Assembly (NCBI GenBank): GCA_001801405.1
Contig: MGXQ01000008.1
Span: 409 to 11,239, forward strand
Length of the DNA: 10,831 bases
Direction of reading: 5' to 3'
DNA from: Gammaproteobacteria bacterium RIFCSPHIGHO2_02_FULL_42_13
GTDB lineage: Bacteria > Pseudomonadota > Gammaproteobacteria > UBA12402
Shown: positions 1 to 5,299 of the stretch, in pieces
Layout: each line of letters begins with the position of its first letter
Numbering within the stretch: position 1 is the first letter of the stretch
Notes under the pieces: model-generated
Seen by the model: only the letters and a program-made list of their open reading frames with translations
Told to the model about the DNA's origin: nothing
The model's database searches: none
Translations under genes and position numbers: made by a program

Positions 1-1
1 T

Positions 2-748
2 TATCCCGGTGATTCAGCCGTGTTGAAAAGTACTGTTGAGGCGTTATTGGCGGTGGGCTCAGAGAATCTTCCCATCCCTAAAGCTATTATTGCACCGCAT
101 GCGGGCTATGTTTATTCAGGATCAATCGCTGCATCTGCTTTCGCTTGCTTGGCGAAAGTGAAAGATCAAATCGACCGTGTGATCTTGTTCGGTCCTTCAC
201 ATCGTTATCCTGTTCAAGGGTTGGCGGTACATTCAGCTGATTTTTTTTCAACGCCGCTTGGAGAAATTCCAATCGATCGTAAATCTCTGGATCGAATCTT
301 GCAATTACCGCAAGTGATGCAAATCGATGAAGCTTTTGCGCAAGAACATTCACTTGAAGTAGAGTTGCCTTTTTTGCAATGCATATTGAACAAATTTCAA
401 TTAGTCCCAATTGTTGTTGGGATGGCAACCGATGCACAAGTGGCTGAAGTTATGGAAATGTTGTGGGATGGTCCGTCGACGTTGATTGTGATTAGTACTG
501 ATTTAAGTCATTACCAAAGTTACGCCGTTGCGCGACAATTGGATCAATTAACCGCGAATGCGATTGTGGCGTTGCAAACAGAATCTGTGTCAAATGAATT
601 AGCGTGCGGTGGAACCGCGGTTCGTGGCTTATTAGAAGTTGCTAAAAAGAAAGCGCTAACCGCAAAGATTATTGATTTACGTAATTCAGGTGATACGTCA
701 GGCAAGATGGATCAAGTGGTGGGATATGGGGCGTTTCATTTTATCTAA
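2..748 (+). CDS. amrB: AmmeMemoRadiSam system protein B (MEMO1-like), 5'-truncated by window edge
   Basis: The frame is already open at base 2 (Tyr-Pro-Gly-Asp), and the family normally begins a few residues earlier with a 'GxFYP' segment, so the true start lies upstream. The GTG at 20 is an internal Val. The protein belongs to the MEMO family, a relative of class III extradiol dioxygenases. Family signatures are present in order: APHAGYVYSG (His codon 98-100), FGPSHRYP (His codon 200-202), QEHSLEVELPF, STDLSHY, LACGGTAVRGLL (Cys codon 605-607) and a C-terminal VGYGAF. The two His and the Cys correspond to the metal ligands of human MEMO1 (His49, His81, Cys244), so the metal site looks intact. 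The biochemical reaction of bacterial AmrB is not established. Its usual partners are AmrA (present downstream) and a radical SAM enzyme (not in the window, possibly upstream). The family assignment is firm; the function is not. Confidence 0.93.
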   Translation, partial: YPGDSAVLKSTVEALLAVGSENLPIPKAIIAPHAGYVYSGSIAASAFACLAKVKDQIDRVILFGPSHRYPVQGLAVHSADFFSTPLGEIPIDRKSLDRILQLPQVMQIDEAFAQEHSLEVELPFLQCILNKFQLVPIVVGMATDAQVAEVMEMLWDGPSTLIVISTDLSHYQSYAVARQLDQLTANAIVALQTESVSNELACGGTAVRGLLEVAKKKALTAKIIDLRNSGDTSGKMDQVVGYGAFHFI

Positions 749-799
749 CGACAACGCCGTTATTTCGGCATCCAGGGAATCGGCTAAAGTATTCTCTGG

Positions 800-831
800 A
801 TCCCGGATAAATGCTTCGCATTTTCCGGGAT
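800..831. repeat. Palindromic repeat hairpin downstream of amrB, possible terminator
   Basis: ATCCCGGA (800-807) pairs with TCCGGGAT (824-831), and AAATGC (809-814) pairs with GCATTT (818-823). There is a single bulged T at 808 and a TTC loop. A run of six T begins eight bases after the stem (840-845), so it could end amrB transcription. The same hairpin with a different but still complementary upper stem is found at 4177-4212. Confidence 0.7.
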
Positions 832-847
832 GACGGTTCTTTTTTCC

Positions 848-990
848 CCGTCATTCCGGAATCAAGCGCAGCGCAGTCCTCGGAATCACGCCGTAGGCGT
901 GATATCCGAGGATCCAGTATAATACATCAAAATATCCGGAATCCAGAAATATATTCCCTGGATATTTTGCTGCGCTTGATTCCGGGACGG
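848..990. repeat. MITE-like palindromic element between amrB and amrA
   Basis: The ends are inverted repeats. CCGGAATCAAGCGCAGC (856-872) is the exact reverse complement of 969-985, and CCGTC/GACGG lie at the outer edges (848-852 and 986-990). Inside is a second strong hairpin, 877-892 paired with 896-912 with one bulged base and a GTA loop. There is also a 32-bp block (932-963) that is identical to 4147-4178. No transposase frame is present, so this is a non-autonomous or passively spread repeat. A short open frame running through it (811-996) is only a translation of the repeat. Confidence 0.75.
918..923 (+). promoter_or_regulatory. Possible -10 element inside the repeat, upstream of amrA
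   Basis: A perfect TATAAT lies inside the palindromic element, about 94 bases before the amrA start. No convincing -35 hexamer lies 16-18 bases upstream, because that stretch is the arm of a hairpin. It could be a repeat-borne promoter that lets amrA be transcribed separately from amrB, but the support is the -10 match alone. Confidence 0.25.
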
Positions 991-1016
991 AAGTGATAAG
1001 ATTCACAGGAGTAAAC

Positions 1017-1580
1017 ATGAGCGATTATTCAGTAGACGACCAACAAACATTATTAAAAACTGCGCGCGATGTTATTCAATATACTCTCGATCAAGATGGG
1101 CAAATGCCGGTTGATCCAGAAGAATATTCAGAAAATTTGCGCACAGTGCGTGCAAGTTTTGTCACATTAGAATTAAATGGACAATTGCGCGGTTGTATTG
1201 GCACATTGGTTGCGTATCAACCGTTGATTAAAGATGTTGCACATAATGCATATGCAGCAGCATTTGCGGATCCACGTTTTTCGCAAGTCACCGATGAAGA
1301 GGTGTCACAATTATCGATTCATATTTCGGTGTTAAGCGTGCCAGAACCGATGAGTTTTTCGTCAGAAGCGGATTTATTGCAACAATTACGTCCCGGTGTT
1401 GATGGACTTATCTTGACAGATGGAGTTCATCGATCGACATTTTTGCCGATTGTTTGGGAGCAGATTCCTGATCCGGCGCAATTTTTAGCGCACTTAAAAG
1501 CAAAAGCAGGGTTGGCATCCAATTATTGGTCAGATTCGATTCGATTTGAACGATATACGGCGGAATTAATAGGGACTTGA
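1017..1580 (+). CDS. amrA: AmmeMemoRadiSam system protein A (AMMECR1 domain)
   Basis: This 187-residue protein is one complete AMMECR1 domain. The hallmark LRGCIG lies at residues 57-62 and is followed by the usual helix-rich stretch ending in DPRF (FADPRF). A C-terminal region (GVDGLILTDG, then STFLPIVWEQIPDPAQFL) matches the family's 'VHGIxI...ATYLPEV' region. The ATG at 1017 was chosen because AGGAG (1007-1011) sits five to six bases before it. A GTG at 993 in the same frame would place the start within two bases of the repeat element and lacks a ribosome-binding site. AMMECR1 proteins co-occur with MEMO and a radical SAM protein in bacteria and archaea, which fits amrB upstream. In many genomes these genes are close together, but here about 270 bp of repeat DNA separates them. 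The reaction is unknown. The invariant Cys60 is present. Confidence 0.93.
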   Translation: MSDYSVDDQQTLLKTARDVIQYTLDQDGQMPVDPEEYSENLRTVRASFVTLELNGQLRGCIGTLVAYQPLIKDVAHNAYAAAFADPRFSQVTDEEVSQLSIHISVLSVPEPMSFSSEADLLQQLRPGVDGLILTDGVHRSTFLPIVWEQIPDPAQFLAHLKAKAGLASNYWSDSIRFERYTAELIGT

Positions 1581-1605
1581 TGAAAGGACGATTTTGTTCC
1601 ATAAT
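1577..1605 (+). promoter_or_regulatory. Predicted sigma70 promoter of the receiver gene
   Basis: TTGATG (1577-1582) and CATAAT (1600-1605) are separated by 17 bases. The -35 overlaps the amrA stop codon. The predicted transcription start, around 1612, leaves a short leader that still contains the ribosome-binding site AAAGGGA (1622-1628) of the gene starting at 1636. Confidence 0.4.
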
Positions 1606-1635
1606 GAATAATCAAAATATAAAAGGGATGTAATC

Positions 1636-2019
1636 ATGGCGCAACATCACATATTGGTGGTCGAAGATGAGCCCGTCAGTTTACAGTCCGTTGTTGATTG
1701 TTTGATACATGCTGGATTTGGTGTTGAAGCCGCTGCCGATGGCCGAGAAGCATTAAATAAGCTAAAAAATCTGCCTCATAAATTCTCCGCCATTGTATTA
1801 GACCGCGTTATGCCATTTATGGGCGGCATGGAGTTAATGCAACACATTAAAAAAGACTCACAACTCAAAGAAATTCCTGTAATTATGCTGACGGCTTTGG
1901 ATGAACATGATGATATTGCTGATGCCGTAGAAGCGGGCGTATTTGATTATCTAACAAAGCCGATCGATCCGCCGATTTTGATTGAGTTGCTTCAGGAAGC
2001 GATAAATAAGCGCGCATAA
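1636..2019 (+). CDS. Stand-alone CheY-like response regulator receiver
   Basis: The 127 residues are a single receiver domain with no output domain. Active-site residues are complete: acidic pair E10-D11-E12 in the first strand (ILVVEDE), phospho-acceptor D56 (IVLDRVMP), T86 (VIMLTALDE), Y105 and K108 (FDYLTKPI). Such proteins act in the cytoplasm by protein-protein contact after phosphorylation by a histidine kinase or phosphotransfer protein. The start is supported by AAAGGGA eight bases upstream. No kinase, phosphatase or chemotaxis gene is in the window, so the partner is unknown, and the receiver could serve a remote phosphorelay or a motility or stress pathway. The Met59-Pro60 turn and the GVFDYLTKP ending are typical of receivers coupled to hybrid kinases. 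The family assignment is certain; the pathway is not known. Confidence 0.93.
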   Translation: MAQHHILVVEDEPVSLQSVVDCLIHAGFGVEAAADGREALNKLKNLPHKFSAIVLDRVMPFMGGMELMQHIKKDSQLKEIPVIMLTALDEHDDIADAVEAGVFDYLTKPIDPPILIELLQEAINKRA

Positions 2020-2033
2020 GTTATTCAATCTCC

Positions 2034-2061
2034 TTGAAATCCTTGTGATATGTACTATACC
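2034..2061 (+). promoter_or_regulatory. Weak predicted promoter of the small secreted peptide gene
   Basis: TTGAAA (2034-2039) is followed after 16 bases by TATACC (2056-2061). It lies directly after the receiver gene and 35 bases before the peptide start. The match is moderate and no hairpin separates it from the receiver gene, so read-through is equally possible. Confidence 0.33.
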
Positions 2062-2095
2062 AGTAGATAGAAAGTGCAACACAAGGAATGTGGAT

Positions 2096-2266
2096 ATGCA
2101 AAGACTATGGGTATTGCTGGCAGCAGCATTGATGATTATGTCGGTGACAGAAGTCGTATTTGCAGAGCGTGCGTTAAAGGATATTCCCAATTTGATGCCT
2201 GTTAATGTTGCGCAATTCTCCAACATGCAGACGGATTCATTAGCCTATTTCTATATGCTCTGTTAA
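2096..2266 (+). CDS. Small predicted secreted peptide, unknown function
   Basis: The 56-residue product has a clear signal-peptide layout: a basic start (MQR), a hydrophobic core to about residue 18 (LWVLLAAALMIMSV) and a plausible cleavage site at VFA before E24. The mature part would be about 33 residues, ends in Cys, and contains one PNLMP turn. AAGGAA (2083-2088) lies seven bases before the ATG at 2096, which argues for this start over an in-frame ATG at 2045 that would interrupt the promoter-like sequence. I do not recognise the family. It follows the receiver gene by 76 bases in the same direction, but a functional link is only a guess. A non-coding reading cannot be excluded for so short a frame. 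Confidence 0.55.
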   Translation: MQRLWVLLAAALMIMSVTEVVFAERALKDIPNLMPVNVAQFSNMQTDSLAYFYMLC

Positions 2267-2332
2267 TTGTTTGCGGTAAATGCTTACATTGATATGAGTG
2301 TTTAAAATCTTAGGAATTCCAAAAAAATATCG

Positions 2333-2338
2333 TATAAT
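2333..2338 (+). promoter_or_regulatory. -10 box of the YqfO-like gene
   Basis: A perfect TATAAT lies 30 bases before the start at 2369. The best -35 at 17-base spacing is TTAGGA (2310-2315), which is weak. The expected leader of about 24 bases contains the ribosome-binding site AGGTGA (2357-2362). Confidence 0.42.
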
Positions 2339-2368
2339 GCCTCACTTGTTTTTGATAGGTGATGAATT

Positions 2369-2680
2369 ATGTATGTACTTTCTTTTTATGTGCCTTTTGA
2401 TCATCTTGAGTCTGTCAAAGAAGCGTTGTTTTTGGCTGGCGCAGGACAGATTGGTAATTATGATCGTTGTTGTTGGCAAACAAAAGGGGAAGGGCAATAT
2501 CGTCCCAACGATGGAAGCAACCCTTATATAGGAACGCAAGATGAATCAATGCGCGTTGAAGAGTACAAAGTTGAACTGCTATGTCATTCGGGGCAAATAA
2601 AACAAGTCATCAAAGCATTAAAAAAATCACATCCTTATGAAATGCCGGCGTATCATGTCGTTAAGATTTCGAGATTTTAA
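2369..2680 (+). CDS. YqfO/NIF3-insert-like small protein (COG3323 type)
   Basis: The 103 residues match the small stand-alone proteins related to the CutA-like insert domain of YqfO/NIF3 proteins. Typical features are an opening FYVPFDHLESVKEALFLAGAG, then IGNYDRCCWQTKGEGQYRP, GSNPYIG, a central EEYKVELLC strand, and the closing ALKKSHPYEMPAYHVVK (HPYE at residues 88-91). The length is full for the stand-alone form. The larger NIF3 proteins bind a dinuclear metal centre, but this domain lacks that catalytic part, and its role is not established; metal or ligand sensing is the usual guess from the ferredoxin-like fold. The start is supported by AGGTGA six bases upstream and by a TATAAT box. 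Its last 20 bases overlap the 3' end of the convergent permease gene. Confidence 0.85.
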   Translation: MYVLSFYVPFDHLESVKEALFLAGAGQIGNYDRCCWQTKGEGQYRPNDGSNPYIGTQDESMRVEEYKVELLCHSGQIKQVIKALKKSHPYEMPAYHVVKISRF

Positions 2681-3974
2681 ATAAGAGCGGTACACTCACG
2701 ATCAAAATAATTCCGCCCATCAAAAAAGTTTCGTAAAAAAATAAGTGCCCTGTTTTTAATTGTATCGGCGGAAAGAATCCTAAGATAATAGCAGCAAAAC
2801 ACACCACCATTCCAGTTATGCATACAATCCACGCGCCGATGTTTTTGCCAGGTATGCGATAAGTGCGATACCTGTTTGGTTGTGTGTAACGTAATCGCAA
2901 CAGGGAGGCAAACATTAAGATATTCATCATAAGCGTTAAAATCGCAGTGAGAGCAATGAGCATCCAATAGGCGCTTTGAATATTGGGCATCCATAAATAC
3001 ACGACAGATAACAGTGTGATAATGATGGCTTGATAAACTAATAAATGGGTGAATGGTTGATTCAAGCTGATGCATAGACCTTTGCTGGGACCAATAACCC
3101 AAAGGTTTAGCATCGCGAGCAAGCCGAGCGCAATCAGTATGGCAATGTAGGGTATAAATGCTTGCAAATGAAATGCGGCTAAAAACAACGCAATGGCCTG
3201 CATAACGCCGCTGATAATGTTGAGTTGTTGTGATGGCACGACGATAGCGATTGCCAGCGAGCCGCCAATGGATATGAATAACATCAGGATGACCACTATT
3301 AAAATCGCACGTGGAAAATTTTTCTGCGCATTTGGAATCTCTTGCGCATGGTAAGCGGTGATTTGTATACCGGCATAGCCTAATAATAACCCGACTAAAA
3401 AGGCGCTGTGTTTTGGGTTGAAAGTTGGAAGATGCCAATCAACATGAATATGAGAAGGGTGTTTTAAACCCAACCAAACGATGCTTAATGCGATGAGCAA
3501 GAGAATCGGCAATAACGAACCCAATATAAATCCAATGACACTCATTCTACCAGAGATGTTAAAGCCTAAAAAATTTATGATAGTGAGCCCCCAAAAGATA
3601 GTCAACAAAAGTGCGAGCATAATATATTTGTTATTGGCAAGTGCTGGATTGATTGCATAGATAAATGTGGTACCGATAAAAACGAGCAGAGCAGGAAATG
3701 AGATCACTGTATTGCTCCATTCGAGCCAAACACCTAAGAAACCAATGTGCGAACCAAAGGCTTCTCGAATCCAAATATACGCGCCCCCCGTTTGTGCCCA
3801 GCCACTGCTAAGTTCTGCGCAAATGAATGCCAAAGGAATAAAATAGAGTATGGCGCCGAATAAATAATAAAAAATAGATGAAAAACCATATACCGCCATC
3901 AAGGGAAGGGTGTTTAGCATAAAGACGCCGGCCACGGTCATGATGCCTAGTTCAAAAACACTGAGTTTTTTCAT
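2661..3974 (-). CDS. APC-superfamily amino-acid permease
   Basis: The 437-residue inner-membrane protein has about twelve hydrophobic segments and the N-terminal pattern of the amino acid-polyamine-organocation superfamily. This begins KKLSVFELGIMTVAGVF in TM1, and AELSSGWAQTGGAYIWIREAFG (residues 53-74) covers the end of TM2 and the following amphipathic region. The second half has FNPKHSAFLVGLLLGYAGIQITAYHAQEIPNAQKNFPRAI, where APC members place the substrate-contacting TM6 and the loop after it. The layout resembles the glutamate/GABA antiporter (GadC) and related amino-acid exchangers, but the substrate cannot be read from sequence. The ATG at 3974 gives the expected N-terminus. No Shine-Dalgarno sequence precedes it, and a TATAAT box lies only eight to thirteen bases upstream, suggesting a leaderless mRNA. 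It is transcribed alone, and its 3' end overlaps the YqfO-like gene tail-to-tail by 20 bases. Confidence 0.88.
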   Translation of the reverse strand: MKKLSVFELGIMTVAGVFMLNTLPLMAVYGFSSIFYYLFGAILYFIPLAFICAELSSGWAQTGGAYIWIREAFGSHIGFLGVWLEWSNTVISFPALLVFIGTTFIYAINPALANNKYIMLALLLTIFWGLTIINFLGFNISGRMSVIGFILGSLLPILLLIALSIVWLGLKHPSHIHVDWHLPTFNPKHSAFLVGLLLGYAGIQITAYHAQEIPNAQKNFPRAILIVVILMLFISIGGSLAIAIVVPSQQLNIISGVMQAIALFLAAFHLQAFIPYIAILIALGLLAMLNLWVIGPSKGLCISLNQPFTHLLVYQAIIITLLSVVYLWMPNIQSAYWMLIALTAILTLMMNILMFASLLRLRYTQPNRYRTYRIPGKNIGAWIVCITGMVVCFAAIILGFFPPIQLKTGHLFFYETFLMGGIILIVSVPLLFKISKS

Positions 3975-3981
3975 GGGATCG

Positions 3982-3987
3982 ATTATA
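3982..3987 (-). promoter_or_regulatory. -10 box of the permease gene
   Basis: Read on the minus strand this is TATAAT, ending eight bases before the permease ATG at 3974. Transcription would begin about at the start codon itself. No good -35 is visible at 16-18 bases. Confidence 0.4.
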
Positions 3988-4050
3988 CTGATTTTAAGGT
4001 TACTTGAAAGAACAAGATTGTCATTCCCGGGATGACGACTCTCCTTTTTT

Positions 4051-4136
4051 CGTCATTCCGGAATTGTTGCGCCAGCAGTTTCGTCATTCCGGAATTGTTG
4101 CGCCAGCAGTTTCGTCATTCCGGAATTGTTGCGCCA
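4051..4136. repeat. 31-bp tandem repeat, arm of a palindrome amplified
   Basis: Units lie at 4051-4081 and 4082-4112 (identical), and a third, at 4113-4136, matches the first 24 bases. Each unit starts CGTCATTCCGGAATTGTTGC. Only the third copy continues into the complementary arm (4139-4157), so the first two are copies of the left arm of a hairpin without its partner. Confidence 0.85.
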
Positions 4137-4176
4137 TTGCGCAACAATATCCGGAATCCAGAAATATATTCCCTGG

Positions 4177-4212
4177 ATCCCGGATAAATCTGCTACGCAG
4201 ATTTTCCGGGAT
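4177..4212. terminator. Palindromic hairpin followed by a T run (terminator-like on + strand)
   Basis: ATCCCGGA (4177-4184) pairs with TCCGGGAT (4205-4212), and AAATCTGC (4186-4193) pairs with GCAGATTT (4197-4204). There is a bulged T at 4185 and a TAC loop. It is followed after five bases by nine T (4218-4226), the shape of an intrinsic terminator on the plus strand. No plus-strand gene ends just upstream, so it is more likely a repeat with terminator-like form than a dedicated terminator. Confidence 0.55.
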
Positions 4213-4268
4213 GACAATTTTTTTTTAGGCCTGTCATTCCCGTGGATGACACATGTTTTTTAGGCCTG

Positions 4269-5159
4269 TCATTCCCGGGATAAAACATAAATCAAATGAT
4301 TCTTAAAATCAAAAAACACTAAATTTTCCTCATAAAAATTAGAACCAATTAATCCGTCAAACGGTATATTGCTTGGGATGTGATCGAGCAAAAACCAAGT
4401 TGGGCTCAGCGCTTGACGAGTGATGCTAAAATGATTGGCGACCACATAACGACAATTTGAAATGGCATAATTTATTTTTTTATTACATACGCGCGAATCG
4501 CGCATAAAATTAAAATATTGTTTTATTTTTGAAGGCACAGAGCCGGTGTCCCACAATAATGTGACCAGCTTACCATTAATTTTTGCATAGGTGACAATGC
4601 CATCGCGATTTACAAATGGAACGCGTGTCCAGTTTTTTACGTCATATCCCGCTGGAAAATGTCCCTGTTTGACCAGAACCATTTTGTGATGGGAATAATC
4701 TAATAAAAGATTAAACTGAGAAAGTAAACTTAATCCAATTGCACCATCGTGTGACGCTTGCGTTTCTTTAAAATGACGGTTGTTTGATCCCCAAAATTTT
4801 TCCATGAGCATGCCGCGTATATTTTTAACGATAAAACCACCCAATTGCGCGCGCGGCACAATAAAATGTTGTTGGCATGAATAACGATTGAGCGAACGAT
4901 AACAAGAATCTTTACCCGTGAAATAAACTTGCGTTCCTTCCAACGCTTCGCGACTCAACGCGATGTCTGTGTCGATGGTGCCTGTATCAAGGATGATGGG
5001 AATTTGTTTGTTTTGAATCGTGATAACAGTGGAAGGGAGGCCGTCATTTTTATCACCAGTGTTAAATTGAAGCGGTAACGTGGTTTCAAATGGCTGCGCG
5101 AGTGCGCTCGTTGACAATAAAAACACCATCCCTATGAAGATCAAAAACCGTCTTTTCAT
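4269..5159 (-). CDS. Exported two-lobed aspartyl protease-like protein (two DTG motifs)
   Basis: The 296-residue protein starts with a signal peptide (MKRRFLIFIGMVFLLSTSALA, cleavage after A21 at an ALA site), so it should act in the periplasm or outside the cell. Two related halves follow. Lobe 1 has IILDTGT (D58), Cys86 and Cys95, then GAIG (139-142) and D154. Lobe 2 has LLWDTGS (D204), Cys225 and Cys236, then GLIG (269-272) and D284. The GxIG-to-Asp spacing is 12 residues in both. DTG plus a hydrophobic-hydrophobic-Gly motif is the pepsin/retropepsin active-site signature. Pepsins carry one per lobe, whereas most bacterial retropepsin-like proteins carry one and must dimerise. Substrate and activity are unknown. 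It is divergent from the MFS gene. The final Ser-Arg-Glu codons and the TGA stop lie in repeat sequence. No strong ribosome-binding site is visible; AAGAA lies about nine bases upstream. Confidence 0.8.
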   Translation of the reverse strand: MKRRFLIFIGMVFLLSTSALAQPFETTLPLQFNTGDKNDGLPSTVITIQNKQIPIILDTGTIDTDIALSREALEGTQVYFTGKDSCYRSLNRYSCQQHFIVPRAQLGGFIVKNIRGMLMEKFWGSNNRHFKETQASHDGAIGLSLLSQFNLLLDYSHHKMVLVKQGHFPAGYDVKNWTRVPFVNRDGIVTYAKINGKLVTLLWDTGSVPSKIKQYFNFMRDSRVCNKKINYAISNCRYVVANHFSITRQALSPTWFLLDHIPSNIPFDGLIGSNFYEENLVFFDFKNHLIYVLSRE

Positions 5160-5255
5160 TTGATTATTCTTGTGTATTTTTTGTTAAAAAGCAAGGTTTG
5201 GCTTTGTCAGGTTATTTGTATTTAAAAATCAGCGTGAATCTTTTTAAAAAACTGC

Positions 5256-5261
5256 TAAACT
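5256..5261 (+). promoter_or_regulatory. Possible extended -10 promoter of the MFS gene
   Basis: TGCTAAACT (5253-5261) has the TGn extension in front of TAAACT. It lies about 40 bases before the MFS start in the 140-bp space between two divergent genes. No good -35 is seen, which extended -10 promoters can tolerate. Confidence 0.3.
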
Positions 5262-5299
5262 ACGCTCGCAATTCTTTACACACCAAGAGGACAATTCTT

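Larger units (their letters stand above)
4020..4277. repeat. Cluster of palindromic repeats between permease and protease genes
   Basis: The stretch starts with the near-palindrome GTCATTCCCGGGATGAC (4020-4036). It continues with two and two-thirds copies of a 31-bp unit (4051-4136), a long hairpin (4117-4157), a CCAG/CTGG-bounded spacer and a second hairpin (4177-4212). It ends with two copies of a 22-bp block beginning TTTTTTAGGCCTGTCATT (4221-4242 and 4256-4277). The 32 bp at 4147-4178 are identical to 932-963. There is no transposase gene. The open frame through it at 4004-4228 is repeat translation only. The cluster runs into the last codons of the aspartyl protease-like gene. Confidence 0.8.

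Noticed and set aside
848..990. Insertion sequence remnant
   Set aside because: The inverted ends fit a MITE, but there is no transposase fragment and no clear target-site duplication could be identified.
811..996. A 61-codon plus-strand frame between amrB and amrA
   Set aside because: It runs straight through the palindromic repeats, has no ribosome-binding site, and its sequence is explained by the repeat arms.
2677..3438. A 253-codon minus-strand frame inside the permease gene
   Set aside because: It is in another frame of a clear membrane-protein gene; its His/Cys-rich composition without family motifs is typical of an off-frame shadow.
4004..4228. A 74-codon plus-strand frame beside the permease start
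   Set aside because: It is translation of the 31-bp tandem repeat and hairpins. The internal peptide repetition comes from the DNA repeat.
4020..4277. CRISPR array
   Set aside because: The 31-bp units are directly adjacent with no spacers, only two and two-thirds copies exist, and there is no cas gene.
5198..5299. Upstream start for the MFS transporter
   Set aside because: The added 34 residues are not typical of the family and no ribosome-binding site precedes 5198, whereas AAGAGGA precedes the ATG at 5300.
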